A stretch of DNA of 64,000 nt from Tissierella simiarum (GCF_018917865.1 NZ_JAHLPM010000007.1:62001-126000), one strand, 5' to 3'. Positions 17,067-26,497 are shown, numbered from the stretch's first letter. Made by a program: numbers and translations. The notes: generated by a model from the letters alone, not told the origin.

Positions 17067-17426
17067 ATGGATAAAAATAAGATTAAGTTATTAAGTATTG
17101 GCTTAGTAACAGGTTTAGTAAATGGATTATTCGGTTCAGGTGGTGGAACTATAGTAGTACCTGCTCTAGTATTTTTACTTGGAATAGATGATCATAAAGC
17201 TCATGCTACAGCTATTTCAATTATATTACCTTTATCAATTATAAGTACCATAATATATTTAAGTAATAGCTTTATACCTTTAAATATTGGATTAAAAGTT
17301 GTGATTGGCGGAGTTATAGGTAGCTTTATTGGTGCTAAAGTTTTGAACAAAATTCCTATTCATATTTTAAGAAAAATATTTGGCAGTGTAATTATTTATA
17401 CTGCTATAAGGATGATAATGAAATGA
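17067..17426 (+). CDS. TauE/SafE-family transporter, N-terminal half protein
   Basis: The 119-residue membrane protein has about four hydrophobic segments and the glycine-rich NGLFGSGGGTIVVPALVF motif typical of each half of TauE/SafE anion exporters. Full proteins are about 250 residues. Here the second half is encoded by the next gene, which overlaps this one by 4 bases (ATGA). The two probably pair to form one transporter, perhaps for sulfite, sulfonates or other small anions. AAGGAGC precedes the ATG. Confidence 0.88.
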   Translation: MDKNKIKLLSIGLVTGLVNGLFGSGGGTIVVPALVFLLGIDDHKAHATAISIILPLSIISTIIYLSNSFIPLNIGLKVVIGGVIGSFIGAKVLNKIPIHILRKIFGSVIIYTAIRMIMK

Positions 17427-17773
17427 AATTAATTTTTATTGGGTTTTTATCAGGAATTATTAGTGGAATGGGAATTGGTGGAGGAACTATTCTTATTCCT
17501 TCTTTAGTATTGTTTAGTAATTTAGCTCAACAAGAAGCTCAAGGAATTAATTTAATCGTTTTTATTCCTGTAGCTGTCATCGCTTTAATTACTCATTATA
17601 AGGAAGGAAATATAGATTTTAAGTTTGCAAAATTAATAATATTAGGAGGAACTGTTGGTGCTATAATTGGTTCTATTATAGCCATCAGAGTTGATCCTTT
17701 AGGTTTAAAAAAATATTTTGGTGTATTTCTTCTGATAGTAGGTATATTTGAATTATTTAAAAAGAAAAAATAG
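17423..17773 (+). CDS. TauE/SafE-family transporter, C-terminal half protein
   Basis: The 116-residue membrane protein repeats the glycine-rich motif (SGMGIGGGTILIPSLVLF) and has about four hydrophobic segments. It is translationally coupled to the gene in front through a 4-base overlap. Its stop codon lies inside the terminator hairpin. Each half has an intact glycine motif, so the pair looks like a natural split or an ancestral duplication, not a frameshifted pseudogene. Confidence 0.88.
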   Translation: MKLIFIGFLSGIISGMGIGGGTILIPSLVLFSNLAQQEAQGINLIVFIPVAVIALITHYKEGNIDFKFAKLIILGGTVGAIIGSIIAIRVDPLGLKKYFGVFLLIVGIFELFKKKK

Positions 17774-17794
17774 GTCAAATTAGACCTATTTTTT
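17765..17794. terminator. Bidirectional terminator between converging genes
   Basis: A 7-bp ATAGGTC/GACCTAT hairpin with a 6-base loop is flanked by A on the left and T on the right. It contains the stop codons of both the TauE/SafE second half and the CoA-binding protein gene, and should work in both directions. Confidence 0.8.
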
Positions 17795-18193
17795 CTCAAG
17801 TTTAACTAAAGTTGCTAAAATACAATCATCATAAAGTATCTTAAATCCCATATTCTTAGCTTTATTAACGATTTCATCATTAAAAGTTCCAGGCTGAAAC
17901 CAGATGTATTCTACTCCTGCTTCTTTAGCTTCATCAAGAGTATGAGTACCAATTTTAGGTGGTACTACCATATCAATTACATCTACTTTTTTAGGTAATT
18001 CTTTTAGGAAATGATAAATTTTTTCTCCTTCTATTTCATCATAATTTGGATTAACACCATAGGTTTCATAATTATGCTGTATTAACTTTTTCCAAATCTT
18101 ATATCCATATTTATCTTTGTTTCCCGTAACTCCTACTACTGCCCAAAGTTTTTTCTCTAACATTTCTTCTTTGATTTTTTTCATATCTTCCAT
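17786..18193 (-). CDS. CoA-binding domain protein
   Basis: The 135-residue protein is a single Rossmann-type CoA-binding domain like the N-terminal part of succinyl-CoA synthetase alpha: AVVGVTGNKDKYGYKIWK near the N-terminus, then VIDMVVPPKIG and EYIWFQPGT. Stand-alone members bind CoA or short acyl-CoA and are widespread, but their role is not settled. It begins 50 bases after the YigZ gene on the same strand. Confidence 0.9.
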   Translation of the reverse strand: MEDMKKIKEEMLEKKLWAVVGVTGNKDKYGYKIWKKLIQHNYETYGVNPNYDEIEGEKIYHFLKELPKKVDVIDMVVPPKIGTHTLDEAKEAGVEYIWFQPGTFNDEIVNKAKNMGFKILYDDCILATLVKLEKK

Positions 18194-18243
18194 GACATCA
18201 CCTCAATTTAATTATACCCTCATAATCAGGGTATTAATCTTTA

Positions 18244-18891
18244 CTATAATAATCTTTCTCCATCTTTTATAGTTAAGTATTCTTCTAATATTTCTTCCAT
18301 CATTACATTTCCACTGCACAAATCTATAATAGTCTTATTAAAAGATTCTACTTCAGAAAATTTTATATATACAAAAATATTTACTCCATCGTCAAATATT
18401 ACATCATCTACTAAATAACCATTAGTCATAAGATAATTTTCTATTTTTCCATATAAAGTATAATCTACTCTAATTTTAATCTTTGTATGTAATATTCTCT
18501 CAACAATAATCCCTGCATCTAGTCCAATTTTTGCTCCCTTAGTATAAGCTCTAATTAATCCACCAGTACCTAATTTTATCCCGCCAAAGTATCTTGTTAC
18601 TACAACAACTACATTTCTTAAGTCTTCTTTTTTTATAACCTCCAAAACAGGTATGCCTGCTGTTCCCGATGGTTCACCATCATCATTAAATCTTTGTATA
18701 TTATTATTATCGCCTACAACATAAGCATAAACATTATGGGTTGCATCTCTATGTTTAGTTTTAATTTTATCAATAAATGCTAATGCTTCTTCCTCATTGT
18801 TTATTGGCATAGCATAACCAATAAATCTTGATTTATTTATTATAACTTCTTCTTCACCATAATTATGTATTGTTCTATATACATTATTCAT
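18244..18891 (-). CDS. YigZ/IMPACT-family protein
   Basis: The ATG at 18889-18891 has GGAAAGGAAGG upstream and gives a 215-residue protein beginning MNNVYRTIHNYGEEE. The family block DATHNVYAYVVG, then FNDDGEPSGTAGIPVLEVI and TRYFGGIKLGTGGLIRAY, is intact. This is the UPF0029 N-terminal domain, followed by a C-terminal ferredoxin-like domain. YigZ proteins are linked to translation stress and peptide metabolism; their exact activity is unknown. Confidence 0.92.
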   Translation of the reverse strand: MNNVYRTIHNYGEEEVIINKSRFIGYAMPINNEEEALAFIDKIKTKHRDATHNVYAYVVGDNNNIQRFNDDGEPSGTAGIPVLEVIKKEDLRNVVVVVTRYFGGIKLGTGGLIRAYTKGAKIGLDAGIIVERILHTKIKIRVDYTLYGKIENYLMTNGYLVDDVIFDDGVNIFVYIKFSEVESFNKTIIDLCSGNVMMEEILEEYLTIKDGERLL

Positions 18892-18946
18892 TTGAACCTT
18901 CCTTTCCAATATAATACTATATGTATTATAGCAAAACATAGATTAT

Positions 18947-18989
18947 AAAAAAATAGAGTAAGGATTATCTTATAACTTACCTTACTCTA
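18947..18989 (-). terminator. Terminator after the Nudix-like gene
   Basis: A perfect 10-bp inverted repeat (18954-18963 and 18980-18989) with a 16-base loop is followed by T residues on the minus strand. It separates the Nudix-like gene from the YigZ gene. Confidence 0.75.
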
Positions 18990-19023
18990 ATATTTTATAT
19001 CTATTAAAAATTTTATCTATTTT

Positions 19024-19464
19024 TTAAGCATACATTTTTTCTTTCTCATATTCTTTAAATTCTAAATATTTTCTGTAAGATAAACTTACTAGAGATTTAT
19101 CCTGACTATGAGTAATCATTTCTATTGCCTTTTCTATAGGATAAAAACCTCCTTCTTTAAAGCCTTCTTCTAAGTTAACACAATAGTTCTCGTCATTTGA
19201 TTCCATGATATACCAGGTAATCTTGTTGTATACTGCTTGGTTTCTTGTAAAAGAATAAAATTCGTAACAAGTTTCACCAGCTGTAGAAACAATCTTAGCA
19301 TTAACTCCTGTTTCATACTCTACACGACTAATAGCCGTCTCTGGCGGAAGAAAACCGTTACGAATTTTACCTTTTGGTAAGACCCATTCACTTTTATCAT
19401 TTTTAAGAATAAAAACTTTACCTTTGCTAAACACAACTCCACCTGCACAATTTCTAAATATCAT
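19024..19464 (-). CDS. Nudix-fold protein with a degenerate Nudix box
   Basis: I choose the ATG at 19462-19464 from its 9-base distance to AAAAGGAG; upstream ATGs are too close to that site or have none. The 146-residue protein (MIFRNCAGGVVFSKGKVF...) has the Nudix fold pattern. Its box GKIRNGFLPPETAISRVEYE lines up with Gx5Ex7REUxEExGU only at the Gly residues and the last Glu: the other Glu, Arg and Glu positions are Phe, Ser, Arg and Tyr. Hydrolysis is therefore doubtful and a binding role is possible. It lies 101 bases downstream of hflX. Confidence 0.82.
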   Translation of the reverse strand: MIFRNCAGGVVFSKGKVFILKNDKSEWVLPKGKIRNGFLPPETAISRVEYETGVNAKIVSTAGETCYEFYSFTRNQAVYNKITWYIMESNDENYCVNLEEGFKEGGFYPIEKAIEMITHSQDKSLVSLSYRKYLEFKEYEKEKMYA

Positions 19465-19565
19465 TGGCATCATCTCCTTTTTATTCTTATAAATATAATA
19501 TACAAATTTATCTAATAATTCAATGGATTTAGAAAATATAATATTAAAATCCATTGAATTATTAT

Positions 19566-20849
19566 TTAGTTCATAATGTAATCCTTATATTTTTGTAAAT
19601 CAATATGATTTATAGTTAAATTTAATATTGTACCTTCTTCTATATATTCTACTTTGTCTACTTGGTAGCTTTTCATGAAATAGTTAACTATATTTTGCTT
19701 GTCGTAAGGTATTTTTAAAGTTACTTGTTTAAATTGTTGAGGTAAATTTTCCTCTATGGTTTCCATTAGCTTATCTATATTAATTTCATCTTTAGCAGAA
19801 ATAAATATTTTTTTATCAACATATTTATTATCATAAATTAAATTATTTATATCTGCTTTATCTATTTTATTAAATACAGTAACCATCGGCTTATCCAATA
19901 CTTTTAGATCTTTTAATATATGATAAGTAGTTTTTATTTGGATATCTAAATCTTCATTAGAAGCATCTACAATATGAAGAAGTAAATCTGCATATTGTAC
20001 TTCCTCCAATGTGCCTTTAAAAGCTGCAATTAAATGGGTAGGAAGTTTGCTAACAAAGCCAACTGTATCTGTTATCAAGAAAATTTGTCCATTAGGAAGT
20101 TTACCTCTCCTTAATGATGTATCTAGTGTAGCAAACAACATATCATACGTGAAAACTTGCTTTGAATCATTATATTCATCATTCATTTCAATTATTTTGT
20201 TCAATAAAGTAGATTTGCCAGCATTAGTATATCCAACTAAGGCTACTATAGGAAGGTCAGAATCTTCTCTTTTCTTTCGCTTTATACTTCTTACTTTTTC
20301 TACCTCTTTTAATTGTTTCTCAATGTTATCTATCTCTCTTAAAATATGTCTTCTATCAGTTTCTAATTTTTGTTCTCCTGGTCCCCTAGTTCCTATCCCC
20401 CCACCTTCTCTTGATAAATAGTCTCTAAATCCTATAAGTCTAGGTAACCTATATTTAAGTTGAGCCAGTTTTACTTGAAGCTTACCTTCCTTTGAATTGG
20501 CCCTATTTGCAAATATATCTAAAATTAAATTAGTTCTATCTACTATCTTCTTATCTATAATTTTTTCTAGATTTCTAAGTTGAGCTCCCGATAATTCATC
20601 GTTAAAGACTACCGTTGTAATTTCTAACTCGTCACAATAATTTTTAATCTCTTCTGCTTTACCTTTACCAATAAAATAAGCAGTATTAATAGAATCTTTT
20701 TTTTGAATTAGTCTAGAAATTACTATTCCTCCAGCTGCTTTCACCAATTCTTCTAATTCATCCATAGAATTATCGATATGTATTGTGTCTGTTCCCAATT
20801 CTACTCCAACAATAAGGACCCTCTCTTCACTAATAGTATCCTGTACCAA
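19566..20849 (-). CDS. hflX: GTPase HflX
   Basis: The product of about 427 residues has an N-terminal HflX domain (FIGKGKAEEI, FNDELSGAQLRNLE), a glycine-rich hinge (SREGGGIGTRGPGEQKLETD), then a GTPase domain with VGYTNAGKSTLLN, DTVGF and NKID. HflX binds the 50S subunit and rescues stalled ribosomes under stress. An in-frame ATG at 20879 lacks a ribosome binding site. A TTG at 20847-20849 follows AAGGAAGGTG at good distance, so I take TTG; the alternative adds ten residues. Confidence 0.93.
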   Translation of the reverse strand: MVQDTISEERVLIVGVELGTDTIHIDNSMDELEELVKAAGGIVISRLIQKKDSINTAYFIGKGKAEEIKNYCDELEITTVVFNDELSGAQLRNLEKIIDKKIVDRTNLILDIFANRANSKEGKLQVKLAQLKYRLPRLIGFRDYLSREGGGIGTRGPGEQKLETDRRHILREIDNIEKQLKEVEKVRSIKRKKREDSDLPIVALVGYTNAGKSTLLNKIIEMNDEYNDSKQVFTYDMLFATLDTSLRRGKLPNGQIFLITDTVGFVSKLPTHLIAAFKGTLEEVQYADLLLHIVDASNEDLDIQIKTTYHILKDLKVLDKPMVTVFNKIDKADINNLIYDNKYVDKKIFISAKDEINIDKLMETIEENLPQQFKQVTLKIPYDKQNIVNYFMKSYQVDKVEYIEEGTILNLTINHIDLQKYKDYIMN

Positions 20850-20912
20850 GATATCACCTTCCTTATATATCATTTTCATCAGCTTTCATTATTATACCAT
20901 TTTTATTTAATA

Positions 20913-21566
20913 TTATCTAATAATGTGTATAATATCTTCTTTAGGTACAGAAATATATTGTTCAGGAACATCTCCAACAATTATAGTTTCTGCAATAGGT
21001 ACATTGGTTGTAATTTTTAAATTTTCTGATACTAAGGGAATTATCATCTTAATGTCCGTTACAACTATTAAGTATATTCTATGACGAGTTTGATTAATTC
21101 CTGATTCCTGAAATTCTGTTGCAAAATCTACAGATACTGAACCTTGAGGTATTATTCTTAACTTTACACTTGGTAATCTAATTATCTGAGTATCAAATGC
21201 ATTATTTAAAGGCACTGATACTTTTGAGCCGGACATATTTTTAAGCTGTTCTTGAACCTCTAAAGCTACTTCTGCTGCTATACTATTCATTAGTATAGTA
21301 TTTGCTTGCATCATAGTAACTCTACCTTCGTTATTATATTTTACAAATATTAAATCATTATAGTTGATATCTCTTTTAATCTTTGATTTTATAGTGTCAT
21401 TTATCGTCTTTGTAGTAACAGCTTTTGCTCTAATTTCAGCTATTGCTACTAAAGTAGGTCTAATATTTTTATCAATATAATCAAGTAAGTATATTGATAG
21501 GGCAAATAGGGCAACAATCCAAATAAGATATTTTTTCCTCTTTATTTTATATAATAAATGGTTCAT
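20913..21566 (-). CDS. yunB: Sporulation protein YunB
   Basis: The 217-residue protein has one N-terminal membrane segment (about 14-32) and an outside domain with the YunB pattern (IRPTLVAIAEIRAKAVTTK, then NRI-like LPSVKLRIIPQGSVSVDF). In Bacillus yunB is expressed in the mother cell under sigma E and is needed for full sporulation; its biochemical role is unclear. It is divergent from the penicillin-binding protein gene. Confidence 0.9.
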   Translation of the reverse strand: MNHLLYKIKRKKYLIWIVALFALSIYLLDYIDKNIRPTLVAIAEIRAKAVTTKTINDTIKSKIKRDINYNDLIFVKYNNEGRVTMMQANTILMNSIAAEVALEVQEQLKNMSGSKVSVPLNNAFDTQIIRLPSVKLRIIPQGSVSVDFATEFQESGINQTRHRIYLIVVTDIKMIIPLVSENLKITTNVPIAETIIVGDVPEQYISVPKEDIIHIIR

Positions 21567-21655
21567 AGTATTCCCTCCTATAATAATATATGATAGTTAT
21601 TATATATAGTTTCATTCGTAACCGTATTGTAATAATTATTTACTCGCCCTAATTA

Positions 21656-21684
21656 TTAACATTATAGTATTTGTATGATATAAT
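21656..21684 (+). promoter_or_regulatory. Sigma-A promoter for the penicillin-binding protein gene
   Basis: TTAACA (21656-21661), a 17-base spacer and TATAAT (21679-21684) lie about 40 bases ahead of the start codon. The -10 box is a perfect match. Confidence 0.7.
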
Positions 21685-21725
21685 AAATTTGTTTACGACC
21701 TTTTCTCAATTAAGGAGGTATTTTA

Positions 21726-24632
21726 ATGTCAGAAGACAACAAAAAGAAGTCTAAGAAAAAAGGACGAAAAGGGTTAAAAATATTTTTAGTTGTATTACTG
21801 ATGGCAATAGTTATATCAGTTGGTGCCGTTAGTGGTATTATATTATCTATATTAAAGGATACACCTAAAATTGAACCCACTAATATAAGTTCTACATTAG
21901 ACCAAACTTCATTTATATTAGATCCTGAAGGAAATGTAATTGAAAAAATCCAAACACTAGAGTTCAGAACCATAGTTAGTTTAAACAAAATGCCTATACA
22001 TCTTCAAGAAGCCTTTATATCTATAGAAGATGAAAGATTTATAGACCATATTGGTGTAGATCCAAGAGGCATAGTTAGCTCTATGATTGATAATCTAAAA
22101 GCAGGCCATATTGTTAGAGGGGCTAGTACAATAACTCAACAGTTGGCCAGAAACCTATATTTAAATAATGAAAAAAAATGGGACAGAAAAATTAAGGAAG
22201 CATATTTAGCATTACAAATAGAAAAGGTATTAACAAAAGATCAAATCTTGGAAGGTTATTTAAACAGAGTTAACTTAGGACAAGGAGCTTACGGAGTACA
22301 AGAAGCTGCTCAAACTTATTTCTCTAAAAATGTAGAGAATTTAAGTCTCGCTGAATCTGCTTTGTTAGCTGGTATAGTTAAAAGTCCTTCAAAATATGCA
22401 CCTTACAAAACTGTTAGTCCAGAAAATTTTGATAGTACAAAACATTATGAAGTAGGACAATTGGATATTCTAGGTGAAAAATACATTGCCATCTATAATG
22501 AAGAAGCTGTTAAAAGACAAAAAATTATATTAAACAAATTGCTAGAATTAGACAAAATAACAAAACAAGAATATGAAGAAGCTTTAAATGAAAATATAAA
22601 AGAAAATTTAAAGCCAGGGCAAAAAAAGATAAAAGGAATTTCTTCTTATTTTACAGACTATGTTAAAACTCAAGTAGTTAATTCTCTTATAAATGAATTA
22701 GGTTATACTAAGGAACAAGCAGAAAAAGAATTATTTACAGGTGGACTAAAAATTTATTCTACTATGGATGTAAAACTTCAAAGAGAATTAGAGGATGTTT
22801 ATAATAATTTTACCGAAGTCTTGGTAGGCAATCCAAGTAAAATTAAAGGGCCAATATTAGTAGATTGGAGATTAAATAGTGCAAAAGATATAATTGATGA
22901 AAATAAAAATATAGTCTACTATAAACAAGAAAATCTACTTAATGAAAACTATGATTTAGTTATAGAAAAAGGTACCTTTGATATAATAAATGAAAATTTG
23001 GTTATCAAAAACAAGAAGTTAACCCCTTATAAAAAACATATAGACGTAGCAGACTACTACACCATAGATGAAAGAAAAAATTTAGTAAGCCATACTGTTG
23101 GTTCATTCACTATACCTGAAGGCAGTTTTTCTGTAAATGAAAGTAAAGAAATTACCATTAAAAGTAGTTTCTTAAACAATAATAAAGATTTTTATTCAGT
23201 AGATGGAAATGGTAATCTAATTATAAAAGAAAAATACTTCTTTAGAAGTAAAGATGGTATAGTTCAACCTCAATCTGCAACGGTTATATTAGACTATAAG
23301 ACTGGTCAAATCAAAGCTTTAGTAGGTGGTAGAGATGTGGAAGGAGCAAGAATACTAAACAGAGCTACTGCCTCTCAAAGACAACCTGGTTCAGCTATGA
23401 AACCAATAGCTGCCTATTTACCAGCTTTAGATAATGGATTTACTGCTGCTAGTCCTATAGATGATGTACCTTTTTATATTAATGGGAAATTATGGCCTAG
23501 AAACTGGTATAGAGGTTATAGAGGCATAAACACTCTAAGAACTTCTTTAGAACAATCTATAAATGTTAACTCTGTACGACTTGTAGATTCTATTGGTGTA
23601 AAAACTTCTATGGAATATTTAGAGAAATTAGGAATAATCAATAGAGAACATCCCGAGAAAGATAGTTTCATAACTAGTGCAGAGAATGGAAGTAGTAATG
23701 ATGAAAACTTGTCAGCTTTAGCATTAGGAGGTATGACTAAAGGATTGACTCCTTTAGAAATAACTGCTGCTTATGGAGCTATAGCTAATGGTGGTGTTTA
23801 TTTAGAACCTGTATCTTTTACAAAGATTTTAGATAAAAACGGTAACTTGTTGCTCGACAATACTCCTAAGGAAACTAAAGTTGTTTCTCCAGAGGTTGCA
23901 TATGTTATGGGAGATATACTAAGAACTACCGTTTCAAATGGTATTGCTGGAAGAGCAAAATTATCCAATATGGCAGTAGGTGGTAAAACTGGTACTACTC
24001 AAAATCAAGCAGACATCTGGTTTGTTGGATTTACACCTTATTATGCAACTGGTGTTTGGATAGGAAATGATTCACCAAAAATAACTATATCAAAAAATAG
24101 TGGAACAGCCGCCCAGTTATGGAAACATATAATGACAAGAGCTCATGAAGGATTAGAAAGTAAAACTAGTTTTAATAAACCTGCTGGTATAGTATCAGTA
24201 AAGGTATGTACTCAATCAGGAAAAATACCTACAGATTTATGTGCCCATGATCCAAGAGGAAGTACTACAAAAACAGAAATATTTGTTAAAGGTACTGAAC
24301 CAAAGGAATATTGTGATGTCCATGTAGAGGTGCCAATTGATATTACTACTGGTAAAGTTGCTAATGAATACTGTCCTATTGAAAATGTAGTTAATAAAGT
24401 ATTTGTTAAACGTAATCCACCATATAATCCAGCAGAACATGGAGGTATAATACCTAGTGATTATCAATATAGCGTGCCTACAGGAATCTGTGATATTCAT
24501 GGTCCAAATACTCATATAGACGATCCTATAGATGATTTCTTTAATGAAGAAGATGATGAGGAAACTTATATTCCACCAAATTATAATGAAAATAACGACT
24601 ATAATAATGAAGATGAAAATAATGAAAACTAA
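21726..24632 (+). CDS. ponA: Class A penicillin-binding protein (PBP1A type)
   Basis: The 968-residue bifunctional cell wall synthase has a lysine-rich cytoplasmic tail, one membrane segment (about 17-42), a GT51 glycosyltransferase domain (SIEDERFIDHIGVDPRG with E101; RGASTITQQLARNLYL) and a transpeptidase domain with SAMK, the SIN triad and KTGT. About 200 residues between the domains are longer than usual. Behind the transpeptidase is a cysteine-containing region (CTQSGKIPTDLC, CDVH, EYCPIE) and an acidic, Asn-rich tail. AAGGAGG precedes the ATG. Confidence 0.96.
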   Translation: MSEDNKKKSKKKGRKGLKIFLVVLLMAIVISVGAVSGIILSILKDTPKIEPTNISSTLDQTSFILDPEGNVIEKIQTLEFRTIVSLNKMPIHLQEAFISIEDERFIDHIGVDPRGIVSSMIDNLKAGHIVRGASTITQQLARNLYLNNEKKWDRKIKEAYLALQIEKVLTKDQILEGYLNRVNLGQGAYGVQEAAQTYFSKNVENLSLAESALLAGIVKSPSKYAPYKTVSPENFDSTKHYEVGQLDILGEKYIAIYNEEAVKRQKIILNKLLELDKITKQEYEEALNENIKENLKPGQKKIKGISSYFTDYVKTQVVNSLINELGYTKEQAEKELFTGGLKIYSTMDVKLQRELEDVYNNFTEVLVGNPSKIKGPILVDWRLNSAKDIIDENKNIVYYKQENLLNENYDLVIEKGTFDIINENLVIKNKKLTPYKKHIDVADYYTIDERKNLVSHTVGSFTIPEGSFSVNESKEITIKSSFLNNNKDFYSVDGNGNLIIKEKYFFRSKDGIVQPQSATVILDYKTGQIKALVGGRDVEGARILNRATASQRQPGSAMKPIAAYLPALDNGFTAASPIDDVPFYINGKLWPRNWYRGYRGINTLRTSLEQSINVNSVRLVDSIGVKTSMEYLEKLGIINREHPEKDSFITSAENGSSNDENLSALALGGMTKGLTPLEITAAYGAIANGGVYLEPVSFTKILDKNGNLLLDNTPKETKVVSPEVAYVMGDILRTTVSNGIAGRAKLSNMAVGGKTGTTQNQADIWFVGFTPYYATGVWIGNDSPKITISKNSGTAAQLWKHIMTRAHEGLESKTSFNKPAGIVSVKVCTQSGKIPTDLCAHDPRGSTTKTEIFVKGTEPKEYCDVHVEVPIDITTGKVANEYCPIENVVNKVFVKRNPPYNPAEHGGIIPSDYQYSVPTGICDIHGPNTHIDDPIDDFFNEEDDEETYIPPNYNENNDYNNEDENNEN

Positions 24633-24651
24633 GGGGAAACCCTTAGTTTTT
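24625..24651. terminator. Bidirectional terminator between the PBP gene and spoVAE
   Basis: An 11-bp hairpin AAAACTAAGGG/CCCTTAGTTTT with a GAAA tetraloop covers both stop codons of the converging genes. T-runs follow on the plus strand. Confidence 0.85.
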
Positions 24652-24999
24652 CGTTTTTGGATCAGCAACTAATGCCATAATATATCCAAATATAATAGCG
24701 GCTGCTACTCCCCCTGCGGTAGCCTCCAATCCACCAGTAAATGCTCCTATTATTCCTTTTGATTTAGCACCTTCCATAGCTCCCTTCGCTAAGGAATAAC
24801 CAAATCCAGGTAAAGGCACTGTGGCTCCAGCGCCTCCAAACTTAACTAAAGGTTCATATAATCCTAATCCTCCTAACACTACACCTGCTGTAACAAATAT
24901 TACCAAAATATGAGCTGGTGTAAGCTTGGTGGTATCTAAGATTATCTGCCCTACAACGCATATTAAGCCACCTACAACAAAAGCTTTCAAGTATTCCAT
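24643..24999 (-). CDS. spoVAE: Stage V sporulation protein AE
   Basis: The 118-residue membrane protein has about three to four hydrophobic segments and the SpoVAE pattern (GGLICVVGQIILDTTKLTPA, then GGAGATVPLPGFG). SpoVA proteins form the inner spore membrane channel that loads and releases dipicolinic acid. It is the last gene of the spoVA operon here and resembles SpoVAC, to which it is related. Start spacing of 12 bases from spoVAD. Confidence 0.96.
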   Translation of the reverse strand: MEYLKAFVVGGLICVVGQIILDTTKLTPAHILVIFVTAGVVLGGLGLYEPLVKFGGAGATVPLPGFGYSLAKGAMEGAKSKGIIGAFTGGLEATAGGVAAAIIFGYIMALVADPKTKN

Positions 25000-25011
25000 C
25001 CTATTTCCTCC

Positions 25012-26031
25012 CTAACCTTTATTTACATCTATAGTAACTGCATGAGCAATACCAGGAATTGATTCTCCTTGCTGAGTAATTACTGGAGAATGAAGAGCTC
25101 CTGTAGCCATAAGCAACACTCTATTCAAAGTTCCTTTTAACATTTCCTTATATATATATCCATTAAAAACCGTAGCAGCGCAGCCACATCCACTGCCACC
25201 AGAATGAGTATCCTGTTCAATATTATTAAATATCTCTACACCACAATCTGTATAGATTCCTTTTAAATCATAACCTTCTTTTGCCATTAGTTCTAATACA
25301 ATATTTTTCCCTACAATCCCTAAATCTCCAGTTATTATTAAATCATAATCACTAGGGGAAAATCCAGTATCTTTAAAATGGTTGATAAGTGTATCCATAG
25401 CTGCTGGTGCCATAGCTGCTCCCATATTATTAACATCCTTTATTCCCGGGTCTATAATTTTTCCAGTAGTTACATAGGTAATATAGGGTCCATTTCCACT
25501 AGAAGACAATACAGTTGCACCAGCTCCCGTTACTGTCCATTGGGCAGAAAAAGACCTTTGATTACCATATTCTAAAGGAAATCTATATTGTCTTTCAGCT
25601 GTACTAAAATGACTAGATGTAGCACAAACGACTTTATCTGCAAATCCTCCATCTATGAGCATAGATCCTAAAGATAAAGATTGTGACATAGTTGAACAAG
25701 CCCCATAAAGTCCAAAAAACGGAACACTTATTTGTCTAGCAGTATAACCAGAAGTAATGATTTGATTTAGCAGATCTCCAGACAGAAGATAATCTATATC
25801 TTTTGTAGCCAATCCTGCATTAGCTATAGCAGATTTAATAGTCTCTTCTTGAATTTTGCTTTCACTTTTTTCCCAAGATTCTTGCCCCCACAAATCATCT
25901 TCTAGTATCTCATCAAAATATTCTCTCAAAGGACCTTCTCCCTCTTTAGGACCAACTATAGTATATGTACTTAGTATCGAAGGAGGATTTTCCAATTTAA
26001 CAGTTCGCGTTCCTATTCTCTTTATAGCCAT
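25012..26031 (-). CDS. spoVAD: Stage V sporulation protein AD
   Basis: The 339-residue soluble protein has a thiolase-like fold and keeps the family blocks GLYGACSTMSQSLSLGSMLI and DTHSGGSGCGCAATVFNGY. SpoVAD binds Ca-dipicolinate and is essential for its import into the developing spore. It is the only non-membrane component of the SpoVAC-AD-AE core. The gene follows spoVAC after 4 bases. Confidence 0.97.
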   Translation of the reverse strand: MAIKRIGTRTVKLENPPSILSTYTIVGPKEGEGPLREYFDEILEDDLWGQESWEKSESKIQEETIKSAIANAGLATKDIDYLLSGDLLNQIITSGYTARQISVPFFGLYGACSTMSQSLSLGSMLIDGGFADKVVCATSSHFSTAERQYRFPLEYGNQRSFSAQWTVTGAGATVLSSSGNGPYITYVTTGKIIDPGIKDVNNMGAAMAPAAMDTLINHFKDTGFSPSDYDLIITGDLGIVGKNIVLELMAKEGYDLKGIYTDCGVEIFNNIEQDTHSGGSGCGCAATVFNGYIYKEMLKGTLNRVLLMATGALHSPVITQQGESIPGIAHAVTIDVNKG

Positions 26032-26035
26032 ACAA

Positions 26036-26485
26036 TCACCTTCCCTTAGTCAATAGTAATTTTAAAATCCCTACAATTATTGAACTTCCTACTCCATAAA
26101 CCAAAACTGGACCTGCAATTGAAAACATTTTAGCGGCAACTCCAAAGATAAATCCTTCTCTTTTAAATTCCATAGCAGGTGAAACAATAGAGTTGGCAAA
26201 ACCTGTTATTGGCACTGCAGCACCAGCTCCTCCAATTTTTCCAATTTTATCGTATACTCCGATACCTGTCAGAAAGGCACCTAAGAAAACTAATATTATA
26301 GAAGTGCCAGCAGCCACAGCTTTTTCATCTAAACCATATTTAAATAATGTATTTCTAATAATTTGACCAACCACACATATTAGCCCTCCTACTATAAAAG
26401 CTAAAATAATATTTTTAAAATAAGTAGGCTTAGGAATTTTCCTTTCAGCATATTTCTGATAATCCTTTTTATTTAAGTTATCCAA
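26036..26485 (-). CDS. spoVAC: Stage V sporulation protein AC
   Basis: The 149-residue membrane protein carries the same GGLICVVGQIIRNTLFKYG and GGAGAAVPITGFANS blocks as SpoVAE, with a charged N-terminus (MDNLNKKDYQKYAERKIPKP). In Bacillus SpoVAC acts as the mechanosensitive channel for dipicolinic acid release. It is a forespore gene in the spoVA operon. Confidence 0.96.
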   Translation of the reverse strand: MDNLNKKDYQKYAERKIPKPTYFKNIILAFIVGGLICVVGQIIRNTLFKYGLDEKAVAAGTSIILVFLGAFLTGIGVYDKIGKIGGAGAAVPITGFANSIVSPAMEFKREGFIFGVAAKMFSIAGPVLVYGVGSSIIVGILKLLLTKGR

Positions 26486-26497
26486 ACTATCCCCTCC

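Noticed and set aside
24237-24668. Minus-strand frame inside the end of the penicillin-binding protein gene
   Set aside because: It is a shadow of the acidic Asn-rich tail, giving an Ile/Phe-rich nonsense protein.
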